The position numbers and the translations under genes were made by a program. The notes under the pieces were generated by a model. That model saw only the letters and a list, made by a program, of their open reading frames with translations, was not told where the DNA came from and made no database searches. From the NCBI GenBank assembly GCA_040751955.1, contig JBFMFY010000013.1:1-64000 (forward strand): a stretch of DNA of 64,000 bases, read 5' to 3'. This DNA comes from SpSt-333 sp040751955. GTDB taxonomy: Bacteria > Bacteroidota > Ignavibacteria > UBA10030 > UBA8401. Positions 26,023 to 34,700 of this stretch are shown here, piece by piece; positions within the stretch are counted from its first letter, which is position 1, and the number at the start of each line of letters is the position of its first letter.

Positions 26023-27180
26023 CTACGTTCCTTTCTTTCCTTTGGCAGAAGACCCTTGAGGAATAAAACTCGGATGTACGATGGCTCCTTTGTGTGTGAT
26101 CAAACAGCTTTTGATGATATCATCTTCAAGGTTCAACTCAAATATTTTCTTCTCTGTATTCCAGAATTCATCGATGAGATTATATAAATTATTCGAGTAC
26201 ATAAGGCTTGCATTCAACGCAACTTTTGCAGGCATGTTTGCAATGCCGATAATCTTCACTCCATTCTTCTCTACGGTTTTTCCGTACACAGCACCTTCAA
26301 CATTGCCGCCGGTTTCGATTGCGAGATCTACAATAACGCTTCCCGGTTTCATTGCATCGACCATATCTTTCGTTACGATGACCGGCGCTTTACGTCCGAA
26401 CACTTGCGCTGTCGTGATTACGACATCTGCTTGAGCGCAATATTGCTTCATGACATCGCGTTGCTTCTGTAACTGTTCTTCCGTAAGTGCTTTCGCATAT
26501 CCTTGCACTGTTTGCCCCGTTTCACCGAGATCGACTTCAACGAATTTAGCGCCAAGCGACAATACATCGTTCTTGGCTACAGGGCGTGTGTCAAATGCAT
26601 CCACTTTTGCGCCGAGCCGCCGTGCAGTCGCAATCGCCTGCAATCCTGCAACACCTGCGCCGATGATGAATACTTTCGACGGCTGGATGGTGCCGGCGGG
26701 GGTCATCATCATCGGAAATATTTTTTGAATATTGTCCGCCGCAACAATGACCGCGGCATACCCGGCAAGACTTGCCTGCGAACTGAGTGCATCCAATTTT
26801 TGCGCGCGTGTGGAGCGGGGAATCATCTCCATGGAAATTGCGGAAACATTCTGTTTCGCCATTGCGCCAAGCAATTTGGGTTCATTAAATGGATTCAGGT
26901 AACTGACATGGATACTCCCTTTCTTCAAAGAAGTAATTTCCTTCAGTTCCGGTTTGCGAAGGCGCAGAACAATATCACCGGTGGATATGACTTTCTTCCG
27001 GTTTTTCTCGACTGTGGCTCCTGCTTTTTTGTATTCGTTGTCGGAAATTCCGACCGTTGCACCAAGTCCCGCTTCGATTGTAACCTTTGCCCCCTTCTTC
27101 ACAAGTTTTTCCACATTCACGGGAAGCATCGGCACACGAAGCTCGATCTTGGAATTTTCTTTGGGAATTGAAATGTGCAT
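26023..27180 (-). CDS. pntAA: NAD(P) transhydrogenase subunit alpha, soluble NAD-binding part
   Basis: This 385-residue soluble domain I resembles alanine dehydrogenase. The opening MHISIPKENSKIELRVPMLP, the NAD-binding VFIIGAGVAGLQAIATARRLGA and TRPVAKNDVLSLGAKFVEV are characteristic. It binds NAD(H) and passes hydride to domain III of PntB. The stop is one base before pntAB. The separate pntAA and pntAB genes give the three-polypeptide form known from Rhodospirillum, not the two-polypeptide E. coli form. Confidence 0.95.
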   Translation of the reverse strand: MHISIPKENSKIELRVPMLPVNVEKLVKKGAKVTIEAGLGATVGISDNEYKKAGATVEKNRKKVISTGDIVLRLRKPELKEITSLKKGSIHVSYLNPFNEPKLLGAMAKQNVSAISMEMIPRSTRAQKLDALSSQASLAGYAAVIVAADNIQKIFPMMMTPAGTIQPSKVFIIGAGVAGLQAIATARRLGAKVDAFDTRPVAKNDVLSLGAKFVEVDLGETGQTVQGYAKALTEEQLQKQRDVMKQYCAQADVVITTAQVFGRKAPVIVTKDMVDAMKPGSVIVDLAIETGGNVEGAVYGKTVEKNGVKIIGIANMPAKVALNASLMYSNNLYNLIDEFWNTEKKIFELNLEDDIIKSCLITHKGAIVHPSFIPQGSSAKGKKGT

Positions 27181-27383
27181 GGAGTATCTCTCAATGGTTC
27201 GATAAATTGTGTGGCAATATACTTATCCTTTGCTCGGTGAGCAAGACAGATTTCTTGTAACTGAATCTACTTTTTGGTAAGTTTAATCAGACAAAATAGA
27301 CATGATTCGCTGGAACTTGCTTCCGATTCACTCTGTTCTTTCAGGTGTATTGACGGAACACGGAAGCACATCACATTATTTGA

Positions 27384-27980
27384 ATGCTTCCTTTCTTTTT
27401 AACCGTCTCCGTACCCGATCCTCGGCATAAGGAATTCGAACAGCAAGCTCTTCCTCATATGGACGTGCTCTATAACTACGCTTTACGGCTCACTGCAAAT
27501 GCAGACGATGCGAATGACCTTCTGCAGGAAACCTTCCTCAAGGCATACCGGTTCTGGGACAAGTTTGAACAAGGAACGAACCTGCGCGCTTGGCTGTTTA
27601 GAATCATGAAAAATACATACATCAACTTGTACCGCAAAGAAGTGAAGGAACCGGACAAAGTTGATTATGCGGAGATCGAAAGTTACTACAATAACATCCG
27701 GGATGAATCGACCGACGACACCGATCTCCAGCAAAAGATCTTCGGTCAGCTGCTCGACGACGATATCTCGAAAGCGCTCGAATCGCTGCCGGAAGAATTC
27801 AGAACCGTAGTAATCCTATGCGATATCGAAGGCTTGGCGTACGAAGAGATAGCGGAATTTCTTCAAATACCTGTGGGGACTGTACGCTCCCGATTGCACC
27901 GCGGAAGAAAACTGCTCTACACACGCCTGTATGATTATGCCAAAGAACGCGGCTTTATTCGAAAGGATGCCGAACTATAA
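27384..27980 (+). CDS. ECF-type RNA polymerase sigma factor
   Basis: This 198-residue protein has region 2 (about 25-95, YNYALRLTANADDANDLLQETFLKAYRFWDKF, then NLRAWLFRIMKNTYINLYRK) and region 4 (about 135-180, LPEEFRTVVILCDIEGLAYEEIAEFL and GTVRSRLHRGRKLL). There is no region 3, so it belongs to the ECF group. It should direct transcription of an envelope or redox stress regulon under control of the next gene. The initial residues before EFEQQALPHM are unlike the family, so the real start may be a little downstream. It is followed 22 bases later by its anti-sigma factor. Confidence 0.93.
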   Translation: MLPFFLTVSVPDPRHKEFEQQALPHMDVLYNYALRLTANADDANDLLQETFLKAYRFWDKFEQGTNLRAWLFRIMKNTYINLYRKEVKEPDKVDYAEIESYYNNIRDESTDDTDLQQKIFGQLLDDDISKALESLPEEFRTVVILCDIEGLAYEEIAEFLQIPVGTVRSRLHRGRKLLYTRLYDYAKERGFIRKDAEL

Positions 27981-28002
27981 CAATTGATACTAAAGGTGTA
28001 TT

Positions 28003-28791
28003 GTGAATTGCAAAGAATTTCAAGAGTGTGCGTGCGAGATCGTTGATAAACGATTGAGCAAAGAACGCACGGAAGAATTGCTGCAGCATGCAAGTATCTG
28101 TCCGCACTGCCAATATGAACTCCGGGCATTGCAAAGTGTAAAAACGGTCCTGCATGAAAAGGTTCAGCGCAAAAGCGTTCCCGCCGATCTCTACTATGCA
28201 ATACTGAATCGCACAATGAATGAATCAGGCACATCGTGGTTCCAAAAATTATTCGGATTTAAACTCAATCCTGCCATTGCCGTTGTTGCAATGGCTGTTG
28301 TGCTTGTTGGTGCATATTCTCTCTTCTTTCCCGTCGCTTCCATCGCCGATGAATCGAATATCATCAACCAGTCGTTGGATAATTACCAGGCGGTGATCGG
28401 CGGTACGATCAAACCACAACTGGTAAGCAATCATGATGAAGTGCGTTCGTTCCTTCAAAAAGAGGTGAACTTCTCCGTGAATGTTCCCAAGATGAAGAAC
28501 TGCAAGTCGTGCGCCGGCGTTCTGTCCATCTTCAAAGGAGTAAAACTGGCTCACGTTGTCTATGAAATGGAAGGAAACATCATCTACATCTATCAGGCGA
28601 ATCTTGACGATGTGATGAAGGGAGACAAGATCGGTCTGCCGGAGAATGTGAAAGCAGAATTGGAAAAGAACAAATGGTACATCGAAGAAACAAACAATAA
28701 AACAGTGGTGCTGTGGCAGTACAAAAATACAATCTGCGCAGCAGTCAGCAAATTAAAGAAAGATCATCTGATCGCATTGTTAACGGAATAA
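28003..28791 (+). CDS. Zinc-finger anti-sigma factor with periplasmic CxxC domain
   Basis: The GTG start gives a protein of 262 residues. The N-terminal zf-HC2-type anti-sigma domain has His29, Cys33 and Cys36 (HASICPHC) with Cys3 as the fourth ligand. A single membrane helix is at about 90-112. The periplasmic part (115-262) contains KNCKSCAG with Cys167 and Cys170. The layout is that of a membrane anti-sigma factor that holds the ECF sigma factor at the membrane. The periplasmic CxxC and the thioredoxin-like neighbour suggest redox control, but this is inference. The start is an alternative to no better ATG nearby. Confidence 0.87.
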   Translation: MNCKEFQECACEIVDKRLSKERTEELLQHASICPHCQYELRALQSVKTVLHEKVQRKSVPADLYYAILNRTMNESGTSWFQKLFGFKLNPAIAVVAMAVVLVGAYSLFFPVASIADESNIINQSLDNYQAVIGGTIKPQLVSNHDEVRSFLQKEVNFSVNVPKMKNCKSCAGVLSIFKGVKLAHVVYEMEGNIIYIYQANLDDVMKGDKIGLPENVKAELEKNKWYIEETNNKTVVLWQYKNTICAAVSKLKKDHLIALLTE

Positions 28792-28806
28792 GGAATTTGC
28801 ACAACT

Positions 28807-29379
28807 ATGAAACAATTCGCAGCACTTCTCTTCACCCTCACGCTCTTTGGATGTTCCCCGCAGGACAATAAACAAAATGGATCACCACAACAACAAACTT
28901 CGACAACCGGCGCAGCCTATAAAGAGAATGTCTCAGTGGTTCAATCAGTTGAGACGGTAGAAGGAATGGCTCCGAACTTTCTCTTTTATGACGAAACGGG
29001 AAAACAAGTTTCATTCGCCGAGGTCGCGAAAGGGAAACCTGTCCTCATCAACTTCTGGGCGACCTGGTGCGGACCGTGCATTAAAGAGATGCCCGACCTC
29101 GTCCTGCTCAGCGAAGAGTACAAGGCAAAAGGAGGATTGGTGATCGGTGTTTCTGTCGATAAGGATTCGGATGTGCTGACGCTCGTATCGGATTTTACCA
29201 AAGAGAAAAATGTAAAATATCCGATCGTGATAGATAACGGCGATCTGGAGAATGCATTTGGCGGATTACGCGGCATACCGACAACATTCTATATTGATAA
29301 AAATGGAAAGATCGCAAAGAAGTTGGTCGGACTGCAATCGAAAGAAAAGTTCGCGTCGGAGTTTGACGCGTTACTGTAA
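28807..29379 (+). CDS. TlpA-like thioredoxin-fold lipoprotein
   Basis: The signal peptide ends in a lipobox (LFGC, Cys16), so it is anchored in the envelope. After a spacer, residues 50-190 form a TlpA/ResA-like thioredoxin domain with the active site WCGPC (Cys88, Cys91) and the cis-Pro loop GGLRGIPTTF. It should reduce disulfides in the periplasm, for example in cytochrome maturation or in protection. The gene is 15 bases after the anti-sigma gene and in the same operon. It is followed by a strong terminator. Confidence 0.92.
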   Translation: MKQFAALLFTLTLFGCSPQDNKQNGSPQQQTSTTGAAYKENVSVVQSVETVEGMAPNFLFYDETGKQVSFAEVAKGKPVLINFWATWCGPCIKEMPDLVLLSEEYKAKGGLVIGVSVDKDSDVLTLVSDFTKEKNVKYPIVIDNGDLENAFGGLRGIPTTFYIDKNGKIAKKLVGLQSKEKFASEFDALL

Positions 29380-29387
29380 TTTTCCTT

Positions 29388-29426
29388 AAAGTGCCGCTTA
29401 CTTTCAAGGTGAGCGGCACTTTTTTC
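29388..29426 (+). terminator. Rho-independent terminator after the sigma factor/TlpA operon
   Basis: The arms AAAGTGCCGCT and AGCGGCACTTT form a long stem, followed by a run of Ts. It sits nine bases after the stop of the TlpA-like gene and just before the convergent phosphoesterase gene. Confidence 0.9.
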
Positions 29427-29429
29427 ATT

Positions 29430-30131
29430 TTAAATCCCTACCAATAACCTGTCACCCAATTTTTTCGGCAGCCCGGCGGCGAGTATCTTTTCGCGTGCGG
29501 TTTTCACATCATACTCGAGCCGCACATACTCAATTGACCACGCATCGGTATCAACCAGCATAAAACACGCACGCCAGTTCCCGTCCCTCGGCTGCCCAAC
29601 GCTCCCAGCATTCACGATGAATTTTTTATCACGAACAATGTGTGTGCTCACCATATCCTCGCAAAAAACTACGGGACGGTGCGTATGCCCGACAACGCAT
29701 AACGGAACGGAGAATGCCTTGTAACTGAAGAGCGTATCTTCAGGATAGATAAGATAGCGGAACTCCTGCGGCTCATCGGGCGAACTGTGGACGAACATGA
29801 TCCCGTGTTCTACCAGCGACAACGGAAGAGACTTCAGATACTGGATGCTTTCATGCGTCAGCACCGACCGCGTCCAGGCAATTCCGCTTCGCGCCGCATC
29901 ACTGAAGTCATCGATGTCAATCTCTTTGATCGCAGCCTTGTCGTGGTTCCCCGCCACACAAGGAATATTCCTTTCCCACAGCAAGTGAATGCACTCGTTC
30001 GGATTTGCACCGTAACCCACCACATCGCCAAGACAATAGACTTGCCGGATCTTCAATCTTTCGATCTCGTTCAGCACGACTGTCAGCGCTTCGAGATTGG
30101 AATGAATATCGGAGATAATTGCTATGGTCAT
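29430..30131 (-). CDS. Metallophosphoesterase (YfcE/UPF0025-like)
   Basis: This 233-residue cytoplasmic protein has the full set of calcineurin-like metal ligands: SDIHSN (Asp8, His10), GDVVGYG, GNHD and GHTH. It should hydrolyse phosphodiesters with a dinuclear metal centre, but the substrate is unknown. The KdsC-like gene on the other strand is separated by a palindromic repeat, so no operon link is seen. Confidence 0.92.
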   Translation of the reverse strand: MTIAIISDIHSNLEALTVVLNEIERLKIRQVYCLGDVVGYGANPNECIHLLWERNIPCVAGNHDKAAIKEIDIDDFSDAARSGIAWTRSVLTHESIQYLKSLPLSLVEHGIMFVHSSPDEPQEFRYLIYPEDTLFSYKAFSVPLCVVGHTHRPVVFCEDMVSTHIVRDKKFIVNAGSVGQPRDGNWRACFMLVDTDAWSIEYVRLEYDVKTAREKILAAGLPKKLGDRLLVGI

Positions 30132-30242
30132 GATGTACTCTGAAGTAAATGTAACGATTTTTCCTTCATCCCTCTATCAATAATTTTCGGTTGAGCAAAT
30201 TTTTTTGTAGTTTGATGCGGGAAATCACTACGGCTGTTGCCG

Positions 30243-30345
30243 TGTCATTCCGAGTCCGGTTGTATCGGACGAGGAATCTGAGTTCAACACCAGAAACAAA
30301 ACTGGATTCTTCGCTCGTTCCTGTGGGATTTCGCTCAGAATGACA
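30243..30345. repeat. Dispersed palindromic repeat with TGTCATTC/GAATGACA ends
   Basis: The element starts with TGTCATTC and ends with GAATGACA, giving an eight-base terminal inverted repeat. The inner halves GGACGAGGAATC and GGATTCTTCGCTCGTTCC are also partly inverted. Repeats of this general type are scattered in the intergenic space of Bacteroidota genomes. It lies between divergent genes (phosphoesterase and KdsC-like phosphatase), so it may fold in the RNA of a leader. Confidence 0.7.
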
Positions 30346-30383
30346 ATACAGAAGCATTTTACTTTTACTCTCTAACGATAAAC

Positions 30384-30914
30384 ATGAAAAAGACACTCCT
30401 GAGCAGACTCAAAAAAATAAAAATCCTCATCAGCGATGTGGACGGCGTTCTCACGGATGGCGGCGCATACTACTCCGACGAAGGAATCGAATTGAAGAAA
30501 TTTTCAATCCGCGACGGCATGGGGATCGTGCTGCTGCAGAAAGCGGGATACAAAGTCGCCATCGTCACCACGGAAAAAACGAAGATCGTCGAACGCCGCG
30601 CAGAGCGGATCAAAGTGACCGATCTCTACCAAGGTGTCGTGAACAAAGTAGAAGCGATCGAGGATCTGTTGAAAAAATATTCGCTCGCATGGGATGAAGC
30701 GGCATTCATCGGCGACGATATTAATGACGTGCCGGTGCTGAAACGTGTCGGATTCGCCGCCTGCCCTGCCGATGCGACATTGTTGAATAAAAAAACCGCA
30801 CACTATGTAACAAAAGCAAAAGGGGGACACGGGTGCGTGCGGGAAGTATGCGATCTGCTCCTTTCGCTTGAATGGCACGGATCGTCCATTACGGAATTAT
30901 GGTTGAAAAAATAA
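30384..30914 (+). CDS. kdsC: KdsC-like HAD phosphatase (3-deoxy-manno-octulosonate-8-phosphate phosphatase)
   Basis: This 176-residue HAD enzyme without a cap domain has the nucleophile pair Asp18/Asp20 (SDVDGVLTDGG), the second motif VTTEKTKIVERRAE and the metal-binding IGDDINDV. It removes phosphate from KDO-8-phosphate in lipopolysaccharide core synthesis. The related phosphatase domain of acylneuraminate cytidylyltransferases is a less likely alternative. It is followed by a glycosyltransferase and precedes a large polysaccharide locus, which supports a role in KDO/LPS synthesis. Confidence 0.88.
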   Translation: MKKTLLSRLKKIKILISDVDGVLTDGGAYYSDEGIELKKFSIRDGMGIVLLQKAGYKVAIVTTEKTKIVERRAERIKVTDLYQGVVNKVEAIEDLLKKYSLAWDEAAFIGDDINDVPVLKRVGFAACPADATLLNKKTAHYVTKAKGGHGCVREVCDLLLSLEWHGSSITELWLKK

Positions 30915-30971
30915 AATTGCAAGATTTTCAAGAACGCATTATACACAATCTTGAAATGTTGAAATCTTGAA

Positions 30972-32234
30972 ATGAAGAATGTTTTATTCATAACCTACTT
31001 CTGGCCCCCCTCCGGCAAAGCGTCGCTTCACTGGCCGTTGTACATCATCAAGCATTTACCGAAATCAAACTGGCAGCCGAGCGTGTTGACGGTGGATGAA
31101 GATTCATTTTCGCACAAAGATACAAGCCTGCTTGCCGAAGTACCGCCAGATCTTGAAGTGTTGAAGACCGCGGCAAATGAGCCGTTCGATCTTTACAGAA
31201 AATTTCTCGGAAAGAAATCGGATGCTCCACTCGTCGCATCCGAGACGATCTCATTGTCCGACAAAGGACTCCGTCACCGGTTTGCCATCTGGATACGGAT
31301 GAATCTGTTCGTCCCCGATGCACGTATTGGATGGTTTTTCTCAGCGGTGAACGGCGGGCGGAAAATATTGTCGAGGAAAAATTTTGATGCGATCGTTTCC
31401 GTCGGTCCTCCCCACAGCGCCCATCTCATCGGCAAAAAATTAAGCAGAGAATTCAGCATTCCTCACATTCCTGTCCTGATCGATCCGTGGGTTGACATCG
31501 TTTACTACAAGGAATTTAAACGAAGCGCGCCGACACTTTCACTCGATAATTATTTTGAACGGACGACATTTGCCAATGCACGGAGTGTTGTCTTCGTTAC
31601 ACAGAGCGCCCGGGAAGATTACATCAGAAAATACCCGTGGATCGAAAAAAAATCCCGCGTGCTGTATTGGGGATACAACGAGGAGAATTTTGAAAATCTG
31701 CACCGTACACCACAAACCTCGAACCCTGAAACAATCCTTCACGCCGGCAACATTTTCGATTACCAGAATCCGACCGGTTTCTGGAAAAACATAAAGCAGG
31801 AAATTGAGAAAGGACGGAACCTCCGGCTTCGTTTCATCGGTACAGTCAGCCCGGAAATAAAAAATACAATTGCGCAAGTTGGACTCAACGACTACACAGA
31901 CTACAAAGGATTCCTGCCGTACAAAGAGGTTGTGCAAGAAATGGTGGATGCATCATACCTGCTCGTCTGCGCAACGGAGAAACGCCACGTGCCGGGAAAA
32001 TTATTTGAATACTTACGCACAGGAAACAGAATTATAGCATTCGGGGATGACAATAAAGAAGTGGGAGAAATTCTGGAAAAGTCCAATGCAGGGAAGATTT
32101 TCTCTTACAATTACAGCGGGGATGATATATTACGGCAAACGGACTTGTTAAAGCCGAATGCAACGGATATCCGCAAATACAGCCGGGAAATTATTTCAGA
32201 AGAACTGGCAAAGATATTAGACGGAATGTCGTAG
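30972..32234 (+). CDS. Glycosyltransferase, family 4-like (GT-B fold)
   Basis: This 420-residue protein begins with MKNVLFITYFWPPSGKASLH, the usual opening of GT4-type proteins. The middle contains VGPPHSAHLIGKKL, a DPWVD segment and the sugar-nucleotide side HVPGKLFEYLRTGNRIIAFG near the C-terminus. It should transfer a sugar to a growing surface polysaccharide or lipid in the cytoplasm. The donor and acceptor cannot be read from sequence. It converges with the 13-gene operon, whose last gene ends about 40 bases away. Confidence 0.87.
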   Translation: MKNVLFITYFWPPSGKASLHWPLYIIKHLPKSNWQPSVLTVDEDSFSHKDTSLLAEVPPDLEVLKTAANEPFDLYRKFLGKKSDAPLVASETISLSDKGLRHRFAIWIRMNLFVPDARIGWFFSAVNGGRKILSRKNFDAIVSVGPPHSAHLIGKKLSREFSIPHIPVLIDPWVDIVYYKEFKRSAPTLSLDNYFERTTFANARSVVFVTQSAREDYIRKYPWIEKKSRVLYWGYNEENFENLHRTPQTSNPETILHAGNIFDYQNPTGFWKNIKQEIEKGRNLRLRFIGTVSPEIKNTIAQVGLNDYTDYKGFLPYKEVVQEMVDASYLLVCATEKRHVPGKLFEYLRTGNRIIAFGDDNKEVGEILEKSNAGKIFSYNYSGDDILRQTDLLKPNATDIRKYSREIISEELAKILDGMS

Positions 32235-32274
32235 GCAATCCGGCTTCAAATCTGCGTTATCGGCGTAATCATTT

Positions 32275-33357
32275 CTAGAATTTATTCATCACTTCGATCA
32301 CCCGCAACACGTCGCTTTCGGTATGACAAAATGAAATTGGAAGACTCAGCGTTGTCAAATGGATTTCCGATGAGATGGGAAAATCATCCGTCCCCAGTAC
32401 ACCCCTCATCGCATTCTGCTTATGCGGCGGTACGGGATAGTGAATTTCCGTTTTAATATCGTTCTTCAGCAAATACTCTTTCAACGCATCACGTTTGGGA
32501 TGTCGGACGTTATAGATATGGAACACATCATAATAATCGGGATGGACATGCGGCTTGATGAAATCATTTTTCAGTCCGGTATGATATATTGACGCGAGTT
32601 TTCGTTTGTGATCGGTGATCTCTTTCAGGTGACGAAGTTTCACTGAGAGAAATCCTGCCTGCACTTCATCCAGCCGCGAATTGTACCCGACAACCTCGTT
32701 GTAATATTTCTTTTCCGAACCATAGTTGCGCAGCATCCTGATCTTCCCTGCAAATGCTTCATCATCTGTCGTTACGGCACCGCCGTCGCCAAGGCAGCCG
32801 AGATTCTTTGTGGGGTAAAAACTGAATGCACCGTAGCCGAATGTCCCGGTCATCTTCCCTTTATACATTGCACCGTGCGATTGGGCGCAGTCTTCGATCA
32901 ATGCAAGATTGTGCTTCTTTGCAATTGTCACGATCGGATCCATATCGCACGATTTACCATACAGGTGCACGATCATAATCGCTTTCGTTTTCGACGTGAT
33001 CGCCGCTTCGATTTTTTTCGGATCGATGTTGTATGTGCGGATGTCAGGCTCGACGAGAACGGGTTTTAGATCGTTTTGAAGAATGGAGAGGATGGTTGCA
33101 ATGTATGTGTTGGACGGAACAATCACTTCGCTCCCCCGTTCGAACTTCAACGCACGGAGGCAAAGAATGAGCGCATCAAGTCCGTTCGCAACACCGACAC
33201 AGAATTTGTTCGTATTAAATGCAGCGAACTCCTCCTCGAAATTCTTCACCGCATTCCCCAGGATAAACCAGCCGCTGTTCAAAGTCGCATCGAATGATTG
33301 CTTGTATTCGTTGAAGAATTTCTCATTCGCTTTTTTTAGATTTTCGTATTCGATCAT
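32275..33357 (-). CDS. DegT/DnrJ/EryC1 sugar aminotransferase (FdtB/QdtB-like)
   Basis: This 360-residue PLP enzyme has the PLP-binding Lys184 in FSFYPTKNLG and the motifs GVANGLDAL and ALIEDCAQSHGA. It places an amino group at C3 of a dTDP-3-keto-6-deoxyhexose, giving a 3-amino-3,6-dideoxyhexose. The start overlaps the stop of the upstream ketoisomerase gene by four bases, exactly the FdtA-FdtB arrangement. No FdtC-type acetyltransferase is in this window, so the sugar may remain a free amine or be acetylated by an enzyme elsewhere. It is the last gene of the 13-gene operon. Confidence 0.93.
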   Translation of the reverse strand: MIEYENLKKANEKFFNEYKQSFDATLNSGWFILGNAVKNFEEEFAAFNTNKFCVGVANGLDALILCLRALKFERGSEVIVPSNTYIATILSILQNDLKPVLVEPDIRTYNIDPKKIEAAITSKTKAIMIVHLYGKSCDMDPIVTIAKKHNLALIEDCAQSHGAMYKGKMTGTFGYGAFSFYPTKNLGCLGDGGAVTTDDEAFAGKIRMLRNYGSEKKYYNEVVGYNSRLDEVQAGFLSVKLRHLKEITDHKRKLASIYHTGLKNDFIKPHVHPDYYDVFHIYNVRHPKRDALKEYLLKNDIKTEIHYPVPPHKQNAMRGVLGTDDFPISSEIHLTTLSLPISFCHTESDVLRVIEVMNKF

Positions 33358-33719
33358 GGGTACGGCTCGTAAATATAATCCTTGGGATCAAAAGGTTCAG
33401 AAGCAAAGACAAGAAAAACGGCATCGCGAGTAAAATGATGCATTGTGTGCCAGTCGCGCGGCTCAAGGATAAGGCATTTGCTTGGGTGGTCGAGCACGAA
33501 ATCCTGTTTCACTGTTCCGTCATTGTTGGAAACGATGCAACTGCCGTGCACACAAATGCACGCCTGATACGTTGTGCGATGACGGTGCCCGCCGCGCACC
33601 GAATCATCAACGCCGTAAATATAAAATGTCCTTTTCACGGTGAACGGTATCTCTTTTTCAATCACCGTAAGATTGCCGCGTTTGTCGCTGTGCGTCGTTA
33701 AATTGATCAGGTAAGCCAT
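33354..33719 (-). CDS. dTDP-4-oxo-6-deoxyglucose 3,4-ketoisomerase (FdtA/QdtA, WxcM-like cupin)
   Basis: This 121-residue cupin carries the family mark RGGHRHR and the motif DHPSKCLILEPRDWHTM. It moves the keto group of dTDP-4-oxo-6-deoxyglucose from C4 to C3, giving the substrate for the aminotransferase encoded directly downstream. Whether the product leads to Fuc3N (FdtA type) or Qui3N (QdtA type) cannot be told from sequence alone. It lies at the 3' side of the polysaccharide operon, next to a glycosyltransferase. Confidence 0.92.
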   Translation of the reverse strand: MAYLINLTTHSDKRGNLTVIEKEIPFTVKRTFYIYGVDDSVRGGHRHRTTYQACICVHGSCIVSNNDGTVKQDFVLDHPSKCLILEPRDWHTMHHFTRDAVFLVFASEPFDPKDYIYEPYP

Positions 33720-34700
33720 TTACAAGAATTTTCCCAAAGGATATATGTGATAAATACCAAATGCTTTTCGATAGAGAAACAAGATCGGCGTTTTCCAGTT
33801 CAACGGCCTTTTCCCGGCACCATGTGAATCGAACGACGAATCGATCGTTTCAATCTCTTTTTTTGCCTTCTCCAATTCGATGAAGTACGGTGAATAGACC
33901 GTTGTCATGATCGTGTCTGTCAATTCCCTTCTTCCCAATTCCACTGTCCCATCATCAAAAAATTTGACGTAGTGAAAATGATAAAAAATTACTGGAAATT
34001 CTTTCCCGGATTTTTTCTCTTTCCCGATCAATCTACCATTTTTTTGAAAAACATCATACTGCTGCACGTTCCACGCAGCCATGCCGCCGCCGAGATGCTG
34101 CAGTTCGTGCACTCCTTCGAAACGTGTCGTCCAGTCATCGAGATATTTCTGGTCTCCGAATTTGCCATCCTCAAACCGGGCGTAACACCATTCAATGCAG
34201 CGTTCGCGCCACCATCGCAACACTTTCGGTCCCCGCTCGTCATTCCTGAACGACACAAACTGCACGCAGTACTTTCCTGTTTTTGCTTCCTTGTTGTACT
34301 GCGGCGAATAGCGGTGTTCTGTGATCATCACGGAAGCGTTCTCCATCTCATCAAACAATACTTTCGGTGAATCGAAGAACATCATATCTGCATCCAGATA
34401 TGTGCACATCTCGACGTTGAATTTTTCGAGCACGTACAGAATTGTTGACGATGTGCAGGTCCAGCAATACTCCGCACGGCTGCGAGACGGCTTTATTTGC
34501 AGCAATTCTTCATCTTCAAACTCATTCAGTGAAATGACTGTCGCGTGTTCCAATCCGAGTTGTTTCAGTACAAGGAGAGTCTTTTCATCAAATGCAAAGA
34601 TATAGAGATGGAAAGAATCGCAGACGCGTTCGAGCGAACGGTACAGCGTCAATCCGCGTGAAAGATAATTCGAATCGAACAACGTGCAGAAATTATACAT
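33720..34700 (-). CDS. Glycosyltransferase (GT8-like or related GT-A)
   Basis: The 326-residue protein opens MYNFCTLFDSNYLSRGLTLY, typical of nucleotide-diphosphosugar transferases that sample a sequence of sugars. The metal-binding DXD is seen in TYLDADMMFFDS. A His-rich segment, VIFYHFHYVKF, lies near residue 240. It should add a sugar in the cytoplasm to a lipid-linked intermediate. The stop is directly adjacent to the start of fdtA, and the start overlaps the methyltransferase gene by eight bases. The exact family is uncertain. Confidence 0.75.
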   Translation of the reverse strand: MYNFCTLFDSNYLSRGLTLYRSLERVCDSFHLYIFAFDEKTLLVLKQLGLEHATVISLNEFEDEELLQIKPSRSRAEYCWTCTSSTILYVLEKFNVEMCTYLDADMMFFDSPKVLFDEMENASVMITEHRYSPQYNKEAKTGKYCVQFVSFRNDERGPKVLRWWRERCIEWCYARFEDGKFGDQKYLDDWTTRFEGVHELQHLGGGMAAWNVQQYDVFQKNGRLIGKEKKSGKEFPVIFYHFHYVKFFDDGTVELGRRELTDTIMTTVYSPYFIELEKAKKEIETIDSSFDSHGAGKRPLNWKTPILFLYRKAFGIYHIYPLGKFL

